The notes: a model not told the origin generated them from the letters alone. A stretch of 64,000 nt of DNA from Vespula vulgaris (GCF_905475345.1 NC_066590.1:9237001-9301000), one strand, 5' to 3'; counted from the first letter of the stretch, positions 24,601 to 36,152 are shown. Program-made: numbers and translations.

Positions 24601-24766
24601 GTACATGTATTTAATTTTGCAGTCGATGTGATTAAAACTTCTACATTATTTTCTTCGTTTATATACTTACGTTCAACGCAAAATTGTCTTGATATGTCGT
24701 ATAACGACCCAATACGAGATTCGTTGAAATAATTAAGAATAGAAATGTACATATTAACTTCCCCAT
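21652..24766 (-). CDS. Gene B: Ser/Asn/Lys/Asp-rich repetitive secreted protein, 958 residues
   Basis: Exons, minus strand: 24671..24766, 22055..24568 and 21652..21918, phase 0. The signal peptide is MGKLICTFLFLIISTNLVLG. Residues from about 33 are charged, then come three 17-residue copies containing SHGLLDHIF, then a repeat domain of roughly 600 residues made of about 12-residue units of the type xSSxxxxxSKxx (for example NSSENSNNSKDN, GSSANNNGSKQK, ESSENSHDSKHK). The last exon is quite different: an 88-residue hydrophobic amphipathic tail rich in Leu/Ile/Phe (FNLIGHIIHFIFNLLSSILK). The body has many SxE/SxD and NxS sites, so it could be heavily phosphorylated or glycosylated after secretion. 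Composition recalls dentin phosphoprotein and serine-rich silk or glue proteins, but that is analogy only. Copy number may differ between individuals, and assembly through the array may be imperfect. Confidence 0.85.
22640..23720. repeat. Higher-order tandem repeat in gene B, period 213-216 bp
   Basis: The same landmark (CCTTTGTGTTTAGAGTCATGG on plus) starts at 22641, 22857, 23070, 23283 and 23712. The spacings are 216, 213, 213 and 429 (two periods). Each period holds six of the 36 bp/12-residue units, one often shortened by a codon. A separate block with the GSSGKIIGSKQK unit is duplicated about 420 bp apart (near 23440 and 23860). All spacings are multiples of three, so the frame stays open. 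Confidence 0.9.
24099..24251. repeat. Three tandem 51 bp units in gene B
   Basis: Copies start at 24099, 24150 and 24201. Each encodes 17 residues of the type SKTDSSSHGLLDHIFDH. They are distinct from the Ser/Asn array that follows. Confidence 0.88.
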
Positions 24767-25423
24767 CTTCGAAACTGTCCTCTCTTTCCACTTTCGTTAT
24801 TTCTAAACCGTCTACAGTGGCTCGTAAAGGAAAAATGCAATGAAGTCGAGGAATTTCCTGATTATTTATTTCTTTCCGGGCATTTAAAATACTCTTTTTT
24901 GGTTTATCTTACTGATAAGACGATTTTAAAATAATTGTTAAGTCGAAGTAAATATATTGCTTCTGTCTACTGAATTTGTACCTTTTTTAGTGATATGCTT
25001 AATTTCTTCGTCCTTGTTAATGACTTAACGTATCTATATCTTAAAATAAATGCATTTGCTATCTTGTTTTTTTTTTTTCATAAGCTTCTAAACAAATATT
25101 GATGCAATTTAATACTTTGGCCGTGAAACTTATATTGCAATAAATAAGCGATTAGTCTTGTAAGAAATTCGCATAGATATATGGTAACATTATATATGGT
25201 AACATTGATTTATTAAATGTCGATTGAACATTGTAATGTTCGTTGAACAAAGAAAATATTCGACGATGGTATTGATAATAAAAATGGGAGATATAGAAAA
25301 AAGAAAATAAAAAGCACTGGAAAAAATTATAATTAATATCGTCATATAAATTTCTCGTTTGTATGAAAGCAATCTATTTACCAATTATAATAGTTTCTTT
25401 ATCAATTATAACTGTTTCTAATA

Positions 25424-25463
<40 letters not shown>

Positions 25464-25649
25464 ATAAAATAATAATAATAATAATGATGATAATAATAAT
25501 AATAATAATAATAATAAACAAATGCACCAACCATATGAATACAACGTGTTTTCTTCTTGCTACAAAGATCGTTCGTATTAGTACCAAAAGAAAATAATTA
25601 TAGAAATACAATATATAGTAATAAAGATGATATAAAGATGGTCCAGGTC
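24767..25649. other. Intergenic DNA between genes B and C
   Basis: AT-rich with an AAT repeat at 25421-25517. It should contain the gene B promoter; I saw no clear TATA element and no gene. Confidence 0.6.
25421..25517. repeat. (AAT)n microsatellite, about 97 bases, interrupted
   Basis: AAT trinucleotide array with AAAT and GATGAT interruptions. It creates a poly-Ile/Leu frame on minus. Confidence 0.92.
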
Positions 25650-28370
25650 TCAACCAACATTATTTCTGAGCAATTGATTTACCGCCGTCAACGTGGAAAT
25701 CGGTATCTGTAAGGAAAAACTTAACTTTTATGATCAAGATAATTAAGAAGAAAAAATTAAAAAAAGAAAAAAACCGAGGATCATTTACATTAAAAATATC
25801 ATCAAAGAACGATCCGGGTTTATAAGTTTTTGAACCAACAAAAATGATGTCACTGCCAGTCAAACCGTCGGTATTCACTCGTGAGATAATTTCTCCGGAT
25901 GCACTGGCCGCACCAGATGCAGTTCCTGATGTGGCGCTAGACGTGGATGCTGGGATTGGAACCGAAACTGGTATCACCGAACTCGATTGTATTATTTGTT
26001 TTCTCAATGGACCAGTGCGAAATCTCTTTCTTAAGTACCAATGATTCAACACCGGTTGTTCTGGTGCCGTATTAACATTACTACCTATGTGATGTAACGT
26101 AACGAGTTAAGCTTACGATAAGAAAAACTATGAAAAGTTTATTTATTTTTTTTAATTTATTTTTTAATTTCAATTTTTATTCCTTACCAATCGCAGCATT
26201 GCCATTAGCTCCAGCATTAGCTGTAACGACTGCTTTCGAAGATATCAAGCCATTGATAGACGTAGTAGATTCGTTTATCTTTCGATTTTCTTCGACCGAT
26301 CTATCACGGGAAGTTGGGATCTTTTGTACATTTTCGAATGCACTCTTGTCACTGACGTAACCCGAATTCGCATCAGGATAAACATTTCCATATAGTTCTG
26401 CTGACGTACCTACTGGTGAAGACTGAATTTTTTTTTACGATTATTACAAATACTATACTTCTTACAAATATTTTAAATTAATCGAATACTTACGTATTTT
26501 GATTCGGGAACAGGTTCGTTGACCAAGACTAACGATTTTGAAGCTATCTAAAAATAAAATTTGAACTTTTGTAACATTCCATTTAGATGAGTTGAAATTT
26601 ATTGATAGAGAAAGAAAAAAAATATTCACTGCTCTTTGGTTCTTGTGATTTTTCGGTATTGATCCTGAAATTAATTGTATGTTTGTATGACTTGTGGAAG
26701 GTTTAATTGACGCGGTATTACTAGATACTGTATCATAATGAACATTATCGGAAATAGGTTTGTTTTCATTTCCGTTTAGGACACCTTCGAGTCCAGCTCT
26801 GGCTGCTGGTTGATTATTTCCAAGTCCAGCTTCTGCGAAAAGATTACCGGCAACAGGATTATTCAAATTTCCACTTCCATCTAGGACTCCTCCAAGTCCA
26901 GTTCTGGCTGCTGGTAGATTATTTCCAAGTCCAGCTTCTGCGAAAAGATTACCGGCAACAGGATTATTCGAATTTCCACTTCCATCTAAGATTCCTCCAA
27001 GGCCAGCTTTAGCTCCTGGTAGATTATTTCCAAGTCCAGCTTCGGCGAAAAGATTACCGGCAGCATTCGGATTATTCGAATTTCCACTTCCGTCTAGGAT
27101 TCCTCCAAGACCAGCCCTGGCTGCTGGTCGATTATGTCCAAGACCAGCTTGTGCGAATAAGCCACCACCTAACAACGATATCCACGTTTCTTCATCTTTC
27201 TCTTTCTCTTAAAAAAAAAAAGTAAGAACAAGAAAAGATTTTTTTCTCACCTGTGTTTGCATTATTACCGTTAAGTAGTCCACCTAATCCAGCAGATGCT
27301 TGTGGACCAAACGGTGTTCCAGCACTTGCATGAAGTCCTCCACCGGTTTGAGAATCACCAAGAAAACCACCGAGACCAGTTTCAGCATGATATCCAGCAA
27401 AATTCACACGGACACCGTCTCTTGTGAATTGTAAGAACGGTAGCTACGATGAATTAAATGCTATTTTATATCGAAGTATGTATCAATAAGTATCAATTTT
27501 GATTACGTTCTAAGCAAATATTGGATAAACAATATGGAATATTATATGTCTATTATTCCTTTATAATAAATAATATTTATAATAATAATCTTTTTTTATA
27601 ATAAATAATAACCAATTGATATTTAATATTGAAGCAATTATCGTTTTTATGTACGATTATAATCATTAATTATGTTTGACAGAGAAATTTTAAATTGCTC
27701 GACAGCTCGTTATTTTTTAACTCAATAGTAGGATTACAGTCGATTAAAAATAATTTTTGTTTTAGATGGTTCAAGAGTTCAATATCAGTGAAATTGTTTT
27801 TCGAGTAACGCAAGTCATTCTTCTTATCGAACGACAAATGCTTTGTTTTCTTTTTCAAATGAATTTTCGAGTGATAAGTAAATATTTTCAAAGAAAAAGC
27901 ATTCAATTGTTTTTTAGTATCAATAGGTTTAAAAGTTATAAATGTTACTAATGCTACTAATATCATCAAATACAACAGACAGTTAAATATGATTGATGAT
28001 TTAATCAGGTTACTATTCTAATGCTACTTTCTTTAATTAATTTTATTGTTTCTTCTTCATTTTTTTTTTATTTAATTACACTATTTCTCGTTTTCTTTTT
28101 GTTTAAATCGATCTTATAACAATCTTTAATATATTAATTTTGTCGAGATATAATTATTAATTATTAATCATAAATAAATCATTAGTAATTAACATTCTTC
28201 AAAAAATATTTTAAATAATTTATCAAATTTGAAAAAGTAAAAATATCACTTACCCCACCGAAAGATTGAACATTATCTTCGACTTTTCTAGCATCGATTA
28301 GAAAAGAAAAAAATAGAAAGAGATTCACTGCTAGAAGGACACTGCTAACGCTCACTTTTCTCGTCGCCAT
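25650..28370 (-). CDS. Gene C: secreted Ala/Gly/Leu repeat protein, 496 residues
   Basis: Exons, minus strand: 28254..28370, 27251..27443, 26630..27168, 26494..26547, 26188..26422, 25789..26084 and 25650..25706; all phases close. Signal peptide: MATRKVSVSSVLLAVNLFLF through FLIDA. Exon 2 begins LPFLQFTRDGVRVNFAGYHA and continues ETGLGG. Exon 3 carries four 35-residue repeats of the type GNLFAEAGLGNNLPAARAGL with GG(I/V)LDGSGNSNNP. Later exons are Ser/Ala-rich, then LRKRFRTGPLRKQ, and GSDIIFVGSKTYKPGSFFDD IFN joined to IPISTLTAVNQLLRNNVG, the C-terminus. That last exon resembles a module in gene D. Intron 1 (810 bp) holds a same-strand ORF (27670-27975). The family is not recognised; the Gly/Leu/Ala repeats suggest an extracellular structural protein (inference). 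Confidence 0.85.
26775..27168. repeat. Four 105 bp coding repeats in gene C
   Basis: The landmark TTC(T/G)GCGAAAAGATTACCGG starts at 26831, 26936 and 27041, exactly 105 bp apart. A more diverged first copy (LFAQAGLGHNRPAARAGL) follows to 27168. The unit encodes 35 residues. High identity between copies 2 and 3 suggests recent duplication or gene conversion. Confidence 0.9.
27670..27975 (-). CDS. Possible small secreted protein nested in intron 1 of gene C, 101 residues
   Basis: An uninterrupted 101-codon frame on the same strand as gene C, wholly inside its first intron (27444-28253). It begins MYLMILVALVTFITFKPIDT, which reads as a signal peptide, then a Lys/Asn/Leu-rich body with two cysteines (IDCNP and a C-terminal FLCQT). 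Codon use is varied and not merely A/T runs, which argues for coding. No splice sites are needed. I recognise no family and cannot exclude chance or an alternative first exon of gene C. Confidence 0.4.
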   Translation of the reverse strand: MYLMILVALVTFITFKPIDTKKQLNAFSLKIFTYHSKIHLKKKTKHLSFDKKNDLRYSKNNFTDIELLNHLKQKLFLIDCNPTIELKNNELSSNLKFLCQT

Positions 28371-29914
28371 CTTCTCTTGTACTGAACGAACCAGGTAAGG
28401 CTACTGCCAACCAACACTGATTTCTAAAAATGCAATAAAGCTATCTCCGGTAGTAGGGAGAAACTCAGACGTTCGAACGTTAAAATCATCAGTAAATATC
28501 ATGCCGTTCCTTCAATTTGTCATAGAGAGATTTGTCGATCGATTTGACATCCTTCGAATGTCATTACAACAAATTTATAAATGAGACTCGAGATGTAATG
28601 GATAAAAAAGGAGACCTTGATCCTCTCAAATGTTAAGATTCTTACAAAACCAGACGGCGATTTTTTGTTTTACACATATCAACTATATTTCATAACAATG
28701 TGAATAAATTTTTCCTCCTTTTTTTTCTTCTTTTAGTTATTACAGTTTTCTTCTTGTATCTTTTAATCGTCATAACTAAACTGTAGAATATGAACTTTAA
28801 AATTTTTAATTCTCTTAATTTTACGTAATATATGTAACGCGTGTTTTCTTGAAGAGAAAACACCGTCGGACGATGCAATACTAATAGTTAATGCTGATAG
28901 TCGGCTTGAAAACACATGTCGTTTTTCTTTTTTGAACTTTTTAATCATGCAAAAAATATTCCCTTCGATTATGTCTTATTCATGAAGCTTTGTTCATATA
29001 TTCGAAGTCTATCATTTACATCTATGTATATATGTATGTATACATATACGTATCACGTATGCTCGTTCTTTTTTTTTTAATTTATCGAATTCGAAAGATA
29101 CCTTGATTTCGTCTTTATTTTTTTGAAATCAAAGGAGGAGGTAATATATATATATATATATACATATATACAGACACACACAGATATATATATAGGAAGT
29201 GTAATAGATCTCGAGGACAATCAAAGTTTTACATAGGAGAATCACGTATAAGTTTTACATAGGAGAATCACGTATAAGATCGAATGAATCATTCAATATT
29301 CTTGAAACATGACTTTTGATCTTTGAATCTATTAAGATTACGAGAAGTTTATTCTTTTCAACGTTTTGCACTCTCATCGTCTGGGATAAATAAACAAAAA
29401 ACAATCTTTAACGCAATATAGATGTGGAATCAGCGTCATTGCTTTTTATTCAATGAATATAATTATTTACGAAGCTATTCGAGCTTTTATCTCGAAGATG
29501 ACTTATGTTCGACTCATCACTAAAAAACATTTGTATTTTACACTAATTTTACATTGACATTAAATTCATGCGAAGAAAAAAAAAACAATTATTCACGCTA
29601 ATGCATTATCGTAAACGAATAACTGCATTTTCATACGTCCTCTAACCGGTTTTCACTGTTCGGGGAATTCTCGTGACGTGCATTACTATGATAATGAAAT
29701 TCAATAGAACGAGATATTTCGGTAGTTATATATGGTTGATTGATAATTTATAAAATGAGAATCTATAAAATGACTAATTACGTTTTACACAATTTATAAT
29801 CTCGAAAATTGTTGATCGTAAGAGTAAGTGGTAAAAAAAAAAAAAAAATAAAAATAAAAAGAGAAAATCGTAAAATAATTCGAGAAGAAATTAAACGAGA
29901 AGAAATAACATAAG
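28371..29914. other. Intergenic DNA between genes C and D
   Basis: Upstream of gene C a TCAGT initiator-like motif lies 12-16 bases before the ATG. The rest is AT-rich, with TA/CA runs near 29142-29200, the 26-bp duplication at 29225-29276, and a possible gene D polyadenylation signal (TTTATT, 29445-29450). No gene seen. Confidence 0.55.
29225..29276. repeat. Exact tandem duplication of a 26 bp unit
   Basis: The unit starting AGTTTTACATAGGAGAATCA occurs twice back to back (29225-29250 and 29251-29276) without a mismatch. It is noncoding. Confidence 0.92.
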
Positions 29915-30958
29915 TCAAACGAACGTAATCTTGGTATTTCGTGGAGCTACTTTATTTTGTAACGGTGGCTCGTCGTATGGATATCTCGATTTGTTCTTTT
30001 TCCTTGTTGAAATATTTTCAAATATTGAATCGTTTCGTTCCTTATCGATCGACGGCGCCACCTTGTTCTGAAGTTTGTCTTTTGATGAATTCAACGAAAA
30101 ATGTCCGAAGAAAGTTCCGACCGAATCGTTTTCTTCGTTAATTTCCTCATGTACCTGATACATGTTAGGACCATGTTCGCTATCACCAAGAATTTCATGT
30201 ACACCTGGAAAATAGTATCTATTATACCAGACTTTCTCTCCTTTGGGCGTACGTAACTATAATAATTATTATCCTCTTAAACGAAAGACGTCCGACGGAG
30301 ATTATTAATACACGTTGCAAACTCACCGTCGAAAGAAATTCTTACGTAAAGTATTTACAAGTGCCTCGTAGAACACACGTCGTCAAGATGATGAAATTTT
30401 TCTTTTTTTCATCAAGATCGAAAATTATTCACAATATTAAATGATATTTATCGTGTTAATACTTTAACATTAATTCTCTATTTTTATTTTTAATCGATAC
30501 CTCCGTAATTTCCATGACTTCCATGATTACCGCCATTATTACCGCCATGACCGTTACTTGAACAACAGTGATAATTTCCAAGAAGAGAATGTATTTGATG
30601 AGGTTTGTAAAGGGCACCATGATGGTTAATAAAAAGTTTCGTCAACGAATTCAATCCAAAAGGATCTTTTTGATGGTGTCTTGGATATCTCGATGCCTTC
30701 TTTTGCAATCGTTCGTTTTGTATTTGCTCTCTTCTTAGTCTCTGTTCCTCTCGTTGAGCCTGTATTCGATCACGTCTCTCCTGACGTCTCTTTTGAATTT
30801 CATCAGCGTTTTCTAATCTCTGCGATGAAGTTGTTTTTACGAGACTTCCAACCGCCTCCAAAGTTGAAATTGGGATCTACAAGATGAATACGGATCAGTT
30901 TAATACGTAAGACGTTCGATTAGAACGTTCTCTTAATTTGATTTTAAAGCGAAAGCAG

Positions 30959-31025
<67 letters not shown>

Positions 31026-31838
31026 GGAAGCAAAGTTCATAATACTTGACCTGAAAAATGTTGTCGATCGTTTCCTTATTTTCTGGTGTAAATGATTGCG
31101 CTACTACTGCAGTTTGTTTAACGGCCGTAATTGGAATCTATGTTGATTAAAATTATTTAATTAAGAAAAAGGAAAAAAAAGAAACGAAGATTAAAATAAT
31201 TTTTGATCTTAAATACTTACGTTAAATATTTTATCGATTACGCTTTTCTTCTGGTCAAGACGATCTCCATAAATTTGACTTTGTAAAGCGGCCTGAAAAA
31301 ATATTTACCAATAATTACACGAAGAAATATATTCGTATTGAATAGTACGAGCTACGTAGAACGAGTTAATATATTTACATTGTTCGACTTTCTCGAGTCT
31401 TTGATATTGTTAACATGTAAATATTTAAGATCGAGATTATAAAGGTTAATAAAATCGATTTCATTCAATCCATATCATTTATATATTTATATTTATGAAC
31501 TTACATTGTATATATTATCTACGAGTGTTCTGTTCTTTTATTTGTCATCATCAATGTGTTGTTTATTTATTAACACTCTTAAAATAATAATAATAATAGT
31601 AACTGATTAAATATTAATAATCAATAATTATAAAATAAAGCTAAGGCAATGAATTTAAAGATTTTAATAGGATGAAAAACTTTTAATAACGAACAAATAT
31701 TTCCAAGTTCTTATTATTTACAAATGTTTATTATAACACCTCTACATTACATTACGATTACTCAATTTTGTTATTTAAACTTACATCCTCCAATGCAGCC
31801 GCGAGAGCAATGACACCAATCAGAAAGTAAACTCGCAT
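29915..31838 (-). CDS. Gene D: secreted protein with IPI modules and Gly/His-rich region, 292 residues
   Basis: Exons, minus strand: 31785..31838, 31221..31292, 31051..31137, 30501..30876 and 29915..30204. Exon 1 is a bare signal peptide, MRVYFLIGVIALAAALED. Exon 2 ends SVIDKIFN. Exon 3 starts IPITAVKQTAVV and ends ETIDNIFQ. Exon 4 starts IPISTLEAVGSLVK, continues as a highly charged Arg/Gln/Glu helix (RRQERRDRIQAQREEQRLRR), then HH-rich and Gly/Asn/His-rich sequence with a CC pair (YHCCSSNGHGG). Exon 5 is acidic then basic and repeats LQNKVAP. If the last intron is retained, the protein ends at 30490 with NYGGID. The IPIS modules match the C-terminal exon of gene C. Function unknown; Gly/His-rich tails occur in cuticle and sclerotised secretions (inference). 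Confidence 0.82.
30963..31020. repeat. (GA)n microsatellite in an intron of gene D
   Basis: Uninterrupted GA run of about 58 bases between exons 3 and 4 of gene D. Confidence 0.95.
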
Positions 31839-32736
31839 GATCGAACGAAAAGGAAAGGTGCTGAGAAAGCTGCCTTTCATTCAGCATCACCGGTCCAGAT
31901 ACGATTGCCAGGAAGATCGAGTGAACCGATCTATAAGGGCGCGATCGAGAGATCCCACGCTGATTCTCGGCCAATCGGAATTCGGTTGCTCATGAAACTA
32001 TTTTTTTAATCTCCTTATCGAGGAAAGGTGCTTTCTACATAACGCAATATCGATATGTAATGTACGGTCGTAATGTACGGTCAACGACTTCTTTTATAAT
32101 CTCCTCTCCTTTTTCATATCACCAACATCCTTTTCTTTTCATCACTTTTTAATTTACGTACGTGTTGGCGATATATCGTGCGTGGGCTTTGTAGTATGTT
32201 GTTATGCAACTTAATATCCCAACAACTATACCGATTATGTAACTAAACATATTAAATTTGTCTATCCTCACATCGTTTGACAAGAATGAATTAATCGCTT
32301 TGAAAAAAGCTTTTCATTTTCAAATTTCTTTTATATCGATATAATACATTATAAAGAAATATATACTACAATATTTGATGTTTACGCGACATTTTGTTTT
32401 TACGATATAATTTGCAATACGGTTTACTATTTCTGAATATTATAAAAGAATGCTTATAAAGACTATACAGTTGTTATTACGTATTTAAAGCTATTAAGTA
32501 TCTCAAATTATGTTACATTGTAGATACAGTTAATTTGTGATATTTCACGCGTGTAGTATCTATGTAATTAACTTCTTTTCTTTTTTTATAACGGATCTTT
32601 GGCTGTTTCATCGTTAAATAAGTATAATTAAATTATGACGTATTTTACATATTTTACGTCTAAGAGAAATCTGTTCCATTTTACACGTATCACATATGTA
32701 TATACATATATATACTAACTGTCAACTGATCCGTTT
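31839..32736. other. Gene D promoter region and gene E 3' flank
   Basis: The first 120 bases are GC-raised and include the TATA-like element. The rest is AT-rich with a 13-base duplication (GTAATGTACGGTC, about 32057-32082). No gene seen. Confidence 0.5.
31930..31937 (-). promoter_or_regulatory. TATA-like element upstream of gene D
   Basis: Minus strand CTTATAGA lies about 95 bases before the gene D start codon, in a patch richer in GC than its surroundings. Position fits a short 5' UTR. Weak match. Confidence 0.3.
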
Positions 32737-34081
32737 TCAATAGGCATTGGGATTATCTTGCAAATACGTTCCTACTTGCTTACCAAGATCCTTTCTAAAT
32801 TCATCCACATTAACATCCGATTGCTAGAAAAAATAAAGTTTAAGATGTTTAAAATGTTCGATTAGATATTCTTAAAAAAAAAAAAATAAATAAAAACAAA
32901 AAGAAAAAGAAAAATATGTTATATATAAAAATACAAATTATGTCGATCTTACTTTAAGGGCGTCTTGCCACTCAATGTTAAATAACCGAATCAATCCTTT
33001 GATGTTTCTAGTAATTATTGATTGAAGTTCGCTTCTTGTAAGTACTGGAGTTTGTTTCGTGTTCGTCATTGTGGCTTCTGTTGTTATTGCGGTTTCATTT
33101 CTATCGCTCATCATCGACGTTTTACTCGATTCCATCAACGAATCGCTGCTCGTCGATCTATTAGTTGTCGTATCCGGTCCAATACTGTTACTAATTATTG
33201 AAGTAATTTGTTTGATTGCCGATTGAGTATCGTTGAACGTCTGAAAAATTTTTTCATAAAAACACAAGAAAAAACTTCGAAATAATGCCTGGCGAATGGC
33301 AACCGGATATACAGCTGGTCATATTATCGCATAAGAAACGAGAAACAAATTTTCGCGATACGTTAAACGTTATATTAAAAATATACCTATTATAAAATAT
33401 ATTACTGATGATTCGTTTAATGAATCTCGTGCTAATGAATATTTATAAAAATTAAAATTTTTAAAATTTTTATTGATTGATTTATTTACTGGTTCTCTTC
33501 TTCCTTTTTCTTTTTTCTTTTTTTTTTAAGTTTACCTCAAAAGCGAGCTTCGCCAGAGTCCAAAAAAATCCTGGTCTCTGTTTACGAACTTGTCTGACGA
33601 CCCTCTTTGTTTCTTCCGGCATGATAGAGTCCGAAATGATTTTATCGTTGATAGAATTTTTCGTCTCGAAATCCTTCTCGTTCGACTCATCCGATAGCAT
33701 TCTTTCGAGTGCATTCATTTTTTCAAGAATCTCTTCATCCAACCAAACGTTATTCTCATCGTTTTCATCAGGACGACGTTTATTATCAAGGATATCCTGT
33801 GACGGAGCGATATAATCGTAGCTTGATGGATTCGACGGCGGAAAATTCAAACGATTCTTTCTTAAAATATTATTTTCGAGATCTGAATCTACAGGAGGTG
33901 AGTATTGATAATACGTTTCTGGTACGACATATTTGACACGATCGTTTGATTCAATTCGGTAATCGTCGTAATAAGTTCCGTACGGCATCAAGTATAAATT
34001 TTGACAATCAGACATGTTTGATCCAAATAAACCCAGCAAGAGCCAACCGGCGATCCAATGATGAAATAACAACGAAGGCAT
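32737..34081 (-). CDS. Gene E: probable secreted acidic protein, 306 residues, unrecognised
   Basis: Exons, minus strand: 33536..34081, 32953..33240 and 32737..32823, all phase 0. The N-terminus HHWIAGWLLLGLFGS (residues 7-21) should be a signal peptide. Exon 1 is Tyr/Pro/Asp-rich (MPYGTYYDDYR; TYYQYSPPVDSD) and acidic, with RVVRQVRKQRPGFF near its end that could include a dibasic cleavage site. Exon 2 starts TFNDTQSAIKQITSIISNS, is Ser/Thr-rich in the middle and ends RNIKGLIRLFNIEWQDALK. Exon 3 ends QVGTYLQDNPNAY. A CTAG acceptor stands immediately before the ATG, so this may be a second exon with a noncoding, or even coding, exon further right. No domain recognised; exon style matches the rest of the cluster. 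Confidence 0.8.
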
Positions 34082-36062
34082 CTAGAAAAAGTTATAATTC
34101 ATTTTTATTAGAGCTGTAAAGTTATTTTTATTAACGAAATTCTGTTAGTCGAAAGTAAAGTCGTATCGAAAGATTGTAAAAGTTCGGCTACGATCCAAAG
34201 TGAGAGTCACAGCGAGAGAATAAAGAAGAATCCGTGAATTATGTAAACTCGATAGGACTCATGGAGGAAGGTTTTACCAGAGAAGTAGCGAGTGGGGAAT
34301 AAAGAAACCCATGCGATTCAACGAACGCCGAAGACTCTGGATAACGTTAACTCTCCCTCGAATCAAAGATCCATTCTTCTCACGTAAAACGCGTTGTAAG
34401 TTTTCCACGAAGAAGTCCCAAAGGAATGACAAATTTTGTTAGAAAGATCTTCTCTCATTCTACGATCATCGAAGTTACGTTTCTCTGTTCTGAACTTTTT
34501 TTTCTGTTTTCTCTTTTATTTTTTTTTTTTATTTTGCCAGAATTTTTACGAAAGATTTTTTTTCTTCTTCCTCCTCCTCCACCTCCTCCTCTTCTCCTTT
34601 TTCTTCTTCTTCAAGAATTCGTGAAAAGAAAAATCTTTATTTCGTTCGAAAATGTGTTTTTTTTTATCTTTACGTAGCTTACCTATCGTCCTTTCACTTT
34701 CTCGGAATATGATTGATAATAACCAATCAAGTAAAATTTCCGTTGATTATCATCGACACGTGTTAACACACGAAAGGATCGTTTCTTTGTAACAATAACG
34801 TTTTTAAAAGAAAAAGCAAGAGTTTGTTTAAAAGAAGGATGACGACGTTCTTAAACGTTCGAACGTTACTGTTCAATGAACGAACGGTAAATCGAGTTTT
34901 CTTTTAACGGAGATAGTGTTTCGAGCTTTACCGAGCGATTTATTATGCTTTAAGGTTCTACGTGACGTGTCTTATATCGAAGGCGTGAGTTGAATTTGAT
35001 TTCAGGATATATTTCGAGGATTACGAAATAAATCGATGAGCAATCGATATCGGCCCATGTGATGAAAATGTTTCGAAAATTCGTATCACTTCGAGAATCA
35101 CGTATGAGCACTTAGAAATTTCAATTTGTTATTATTAAATGTCCTACTTCTATATACGATTAATATCTTTATTCATTTCATAAATAAATTGATTTCGTTT
35201 GTAATTTCGAGCTATAATGTATTCCTTGCGAAAGATTTGTTTTGAATGAAAACGTAAATTTTGAAAAAAAGTAAAAAGAAAAAAAATTATTACTCTTTAC
35301 AGTAATATATAATCGCACATGTTTATAACTGTTAAAATTTCAAGATTAATGTATATAATATAAATATAATCAAGGTTACAACGAAATATTATTCGAGTGT
35401 TTATTTTAATTTGAAATTATTTTTGAATTCGACAAGTTTACACCAATCAACGATTGGACTGAATGTAATTGCGCGTGTAAATGAAATCGTATTTAACCGA
35501 TAATTTCATGTATTTTTTTGCTAAAACTCAAAGTGGTATTCATTTGTGAACATTTAGATATTATTTAAAACGCAAAACAAACATTGGCAATTTTCATTAT
35601 CTAACTCCCTGTATCGTTAAAAGGTATAATAAGTATCTTGTATAAAAGCGAGTGACTATTGATTTTAGTAAATATTCCTCGTAAATTGTAATTTAACATT
35701 TATTTACGTCATGGTGGAAACGAACGGAACGTAAGATATTTTCGCTCATAATCATTTACCGTTCAGAACGAAATGGTTCTTTGTAAAATGACATGCGTGC
35801 AACGACATCTTAGGTGAAGCATTACGAATCGAGAATCGTAGACTCGTAATAGCGAATGTTCACGAGACTTTCTAACACAACTTCCTTGACGTGGAACGTC
35901 GTAGCAGGAAGATTTTGTTCGATTAGAGAAGTACGCATGGTGATCGAACTAATTCGAGAACAATTTTTCTTTTCATTTCCTTTCATTATATTTTTCGATC
36001 TCACGGGAGATCGTTTGTCGAATTACGTGCACTTATTTTTCGTATAGCATACGCACTTAAAC

Positions 36063-36152
36063 ACGCACGCACGCATACGCGCACACACATACACACACGC
36101 ACGCACGCACAAACACACACATAAAGAGAGAAAGAGAGAGAGAGAGAGAGAG
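36063..36152. repeat. Compound CA/GA microsatellite
   Basis: ACGC/ACAC run followed by a GA run. It produces a Cys/Val and Ser/Leu artefact frame on minus. Confidence 0.88.
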
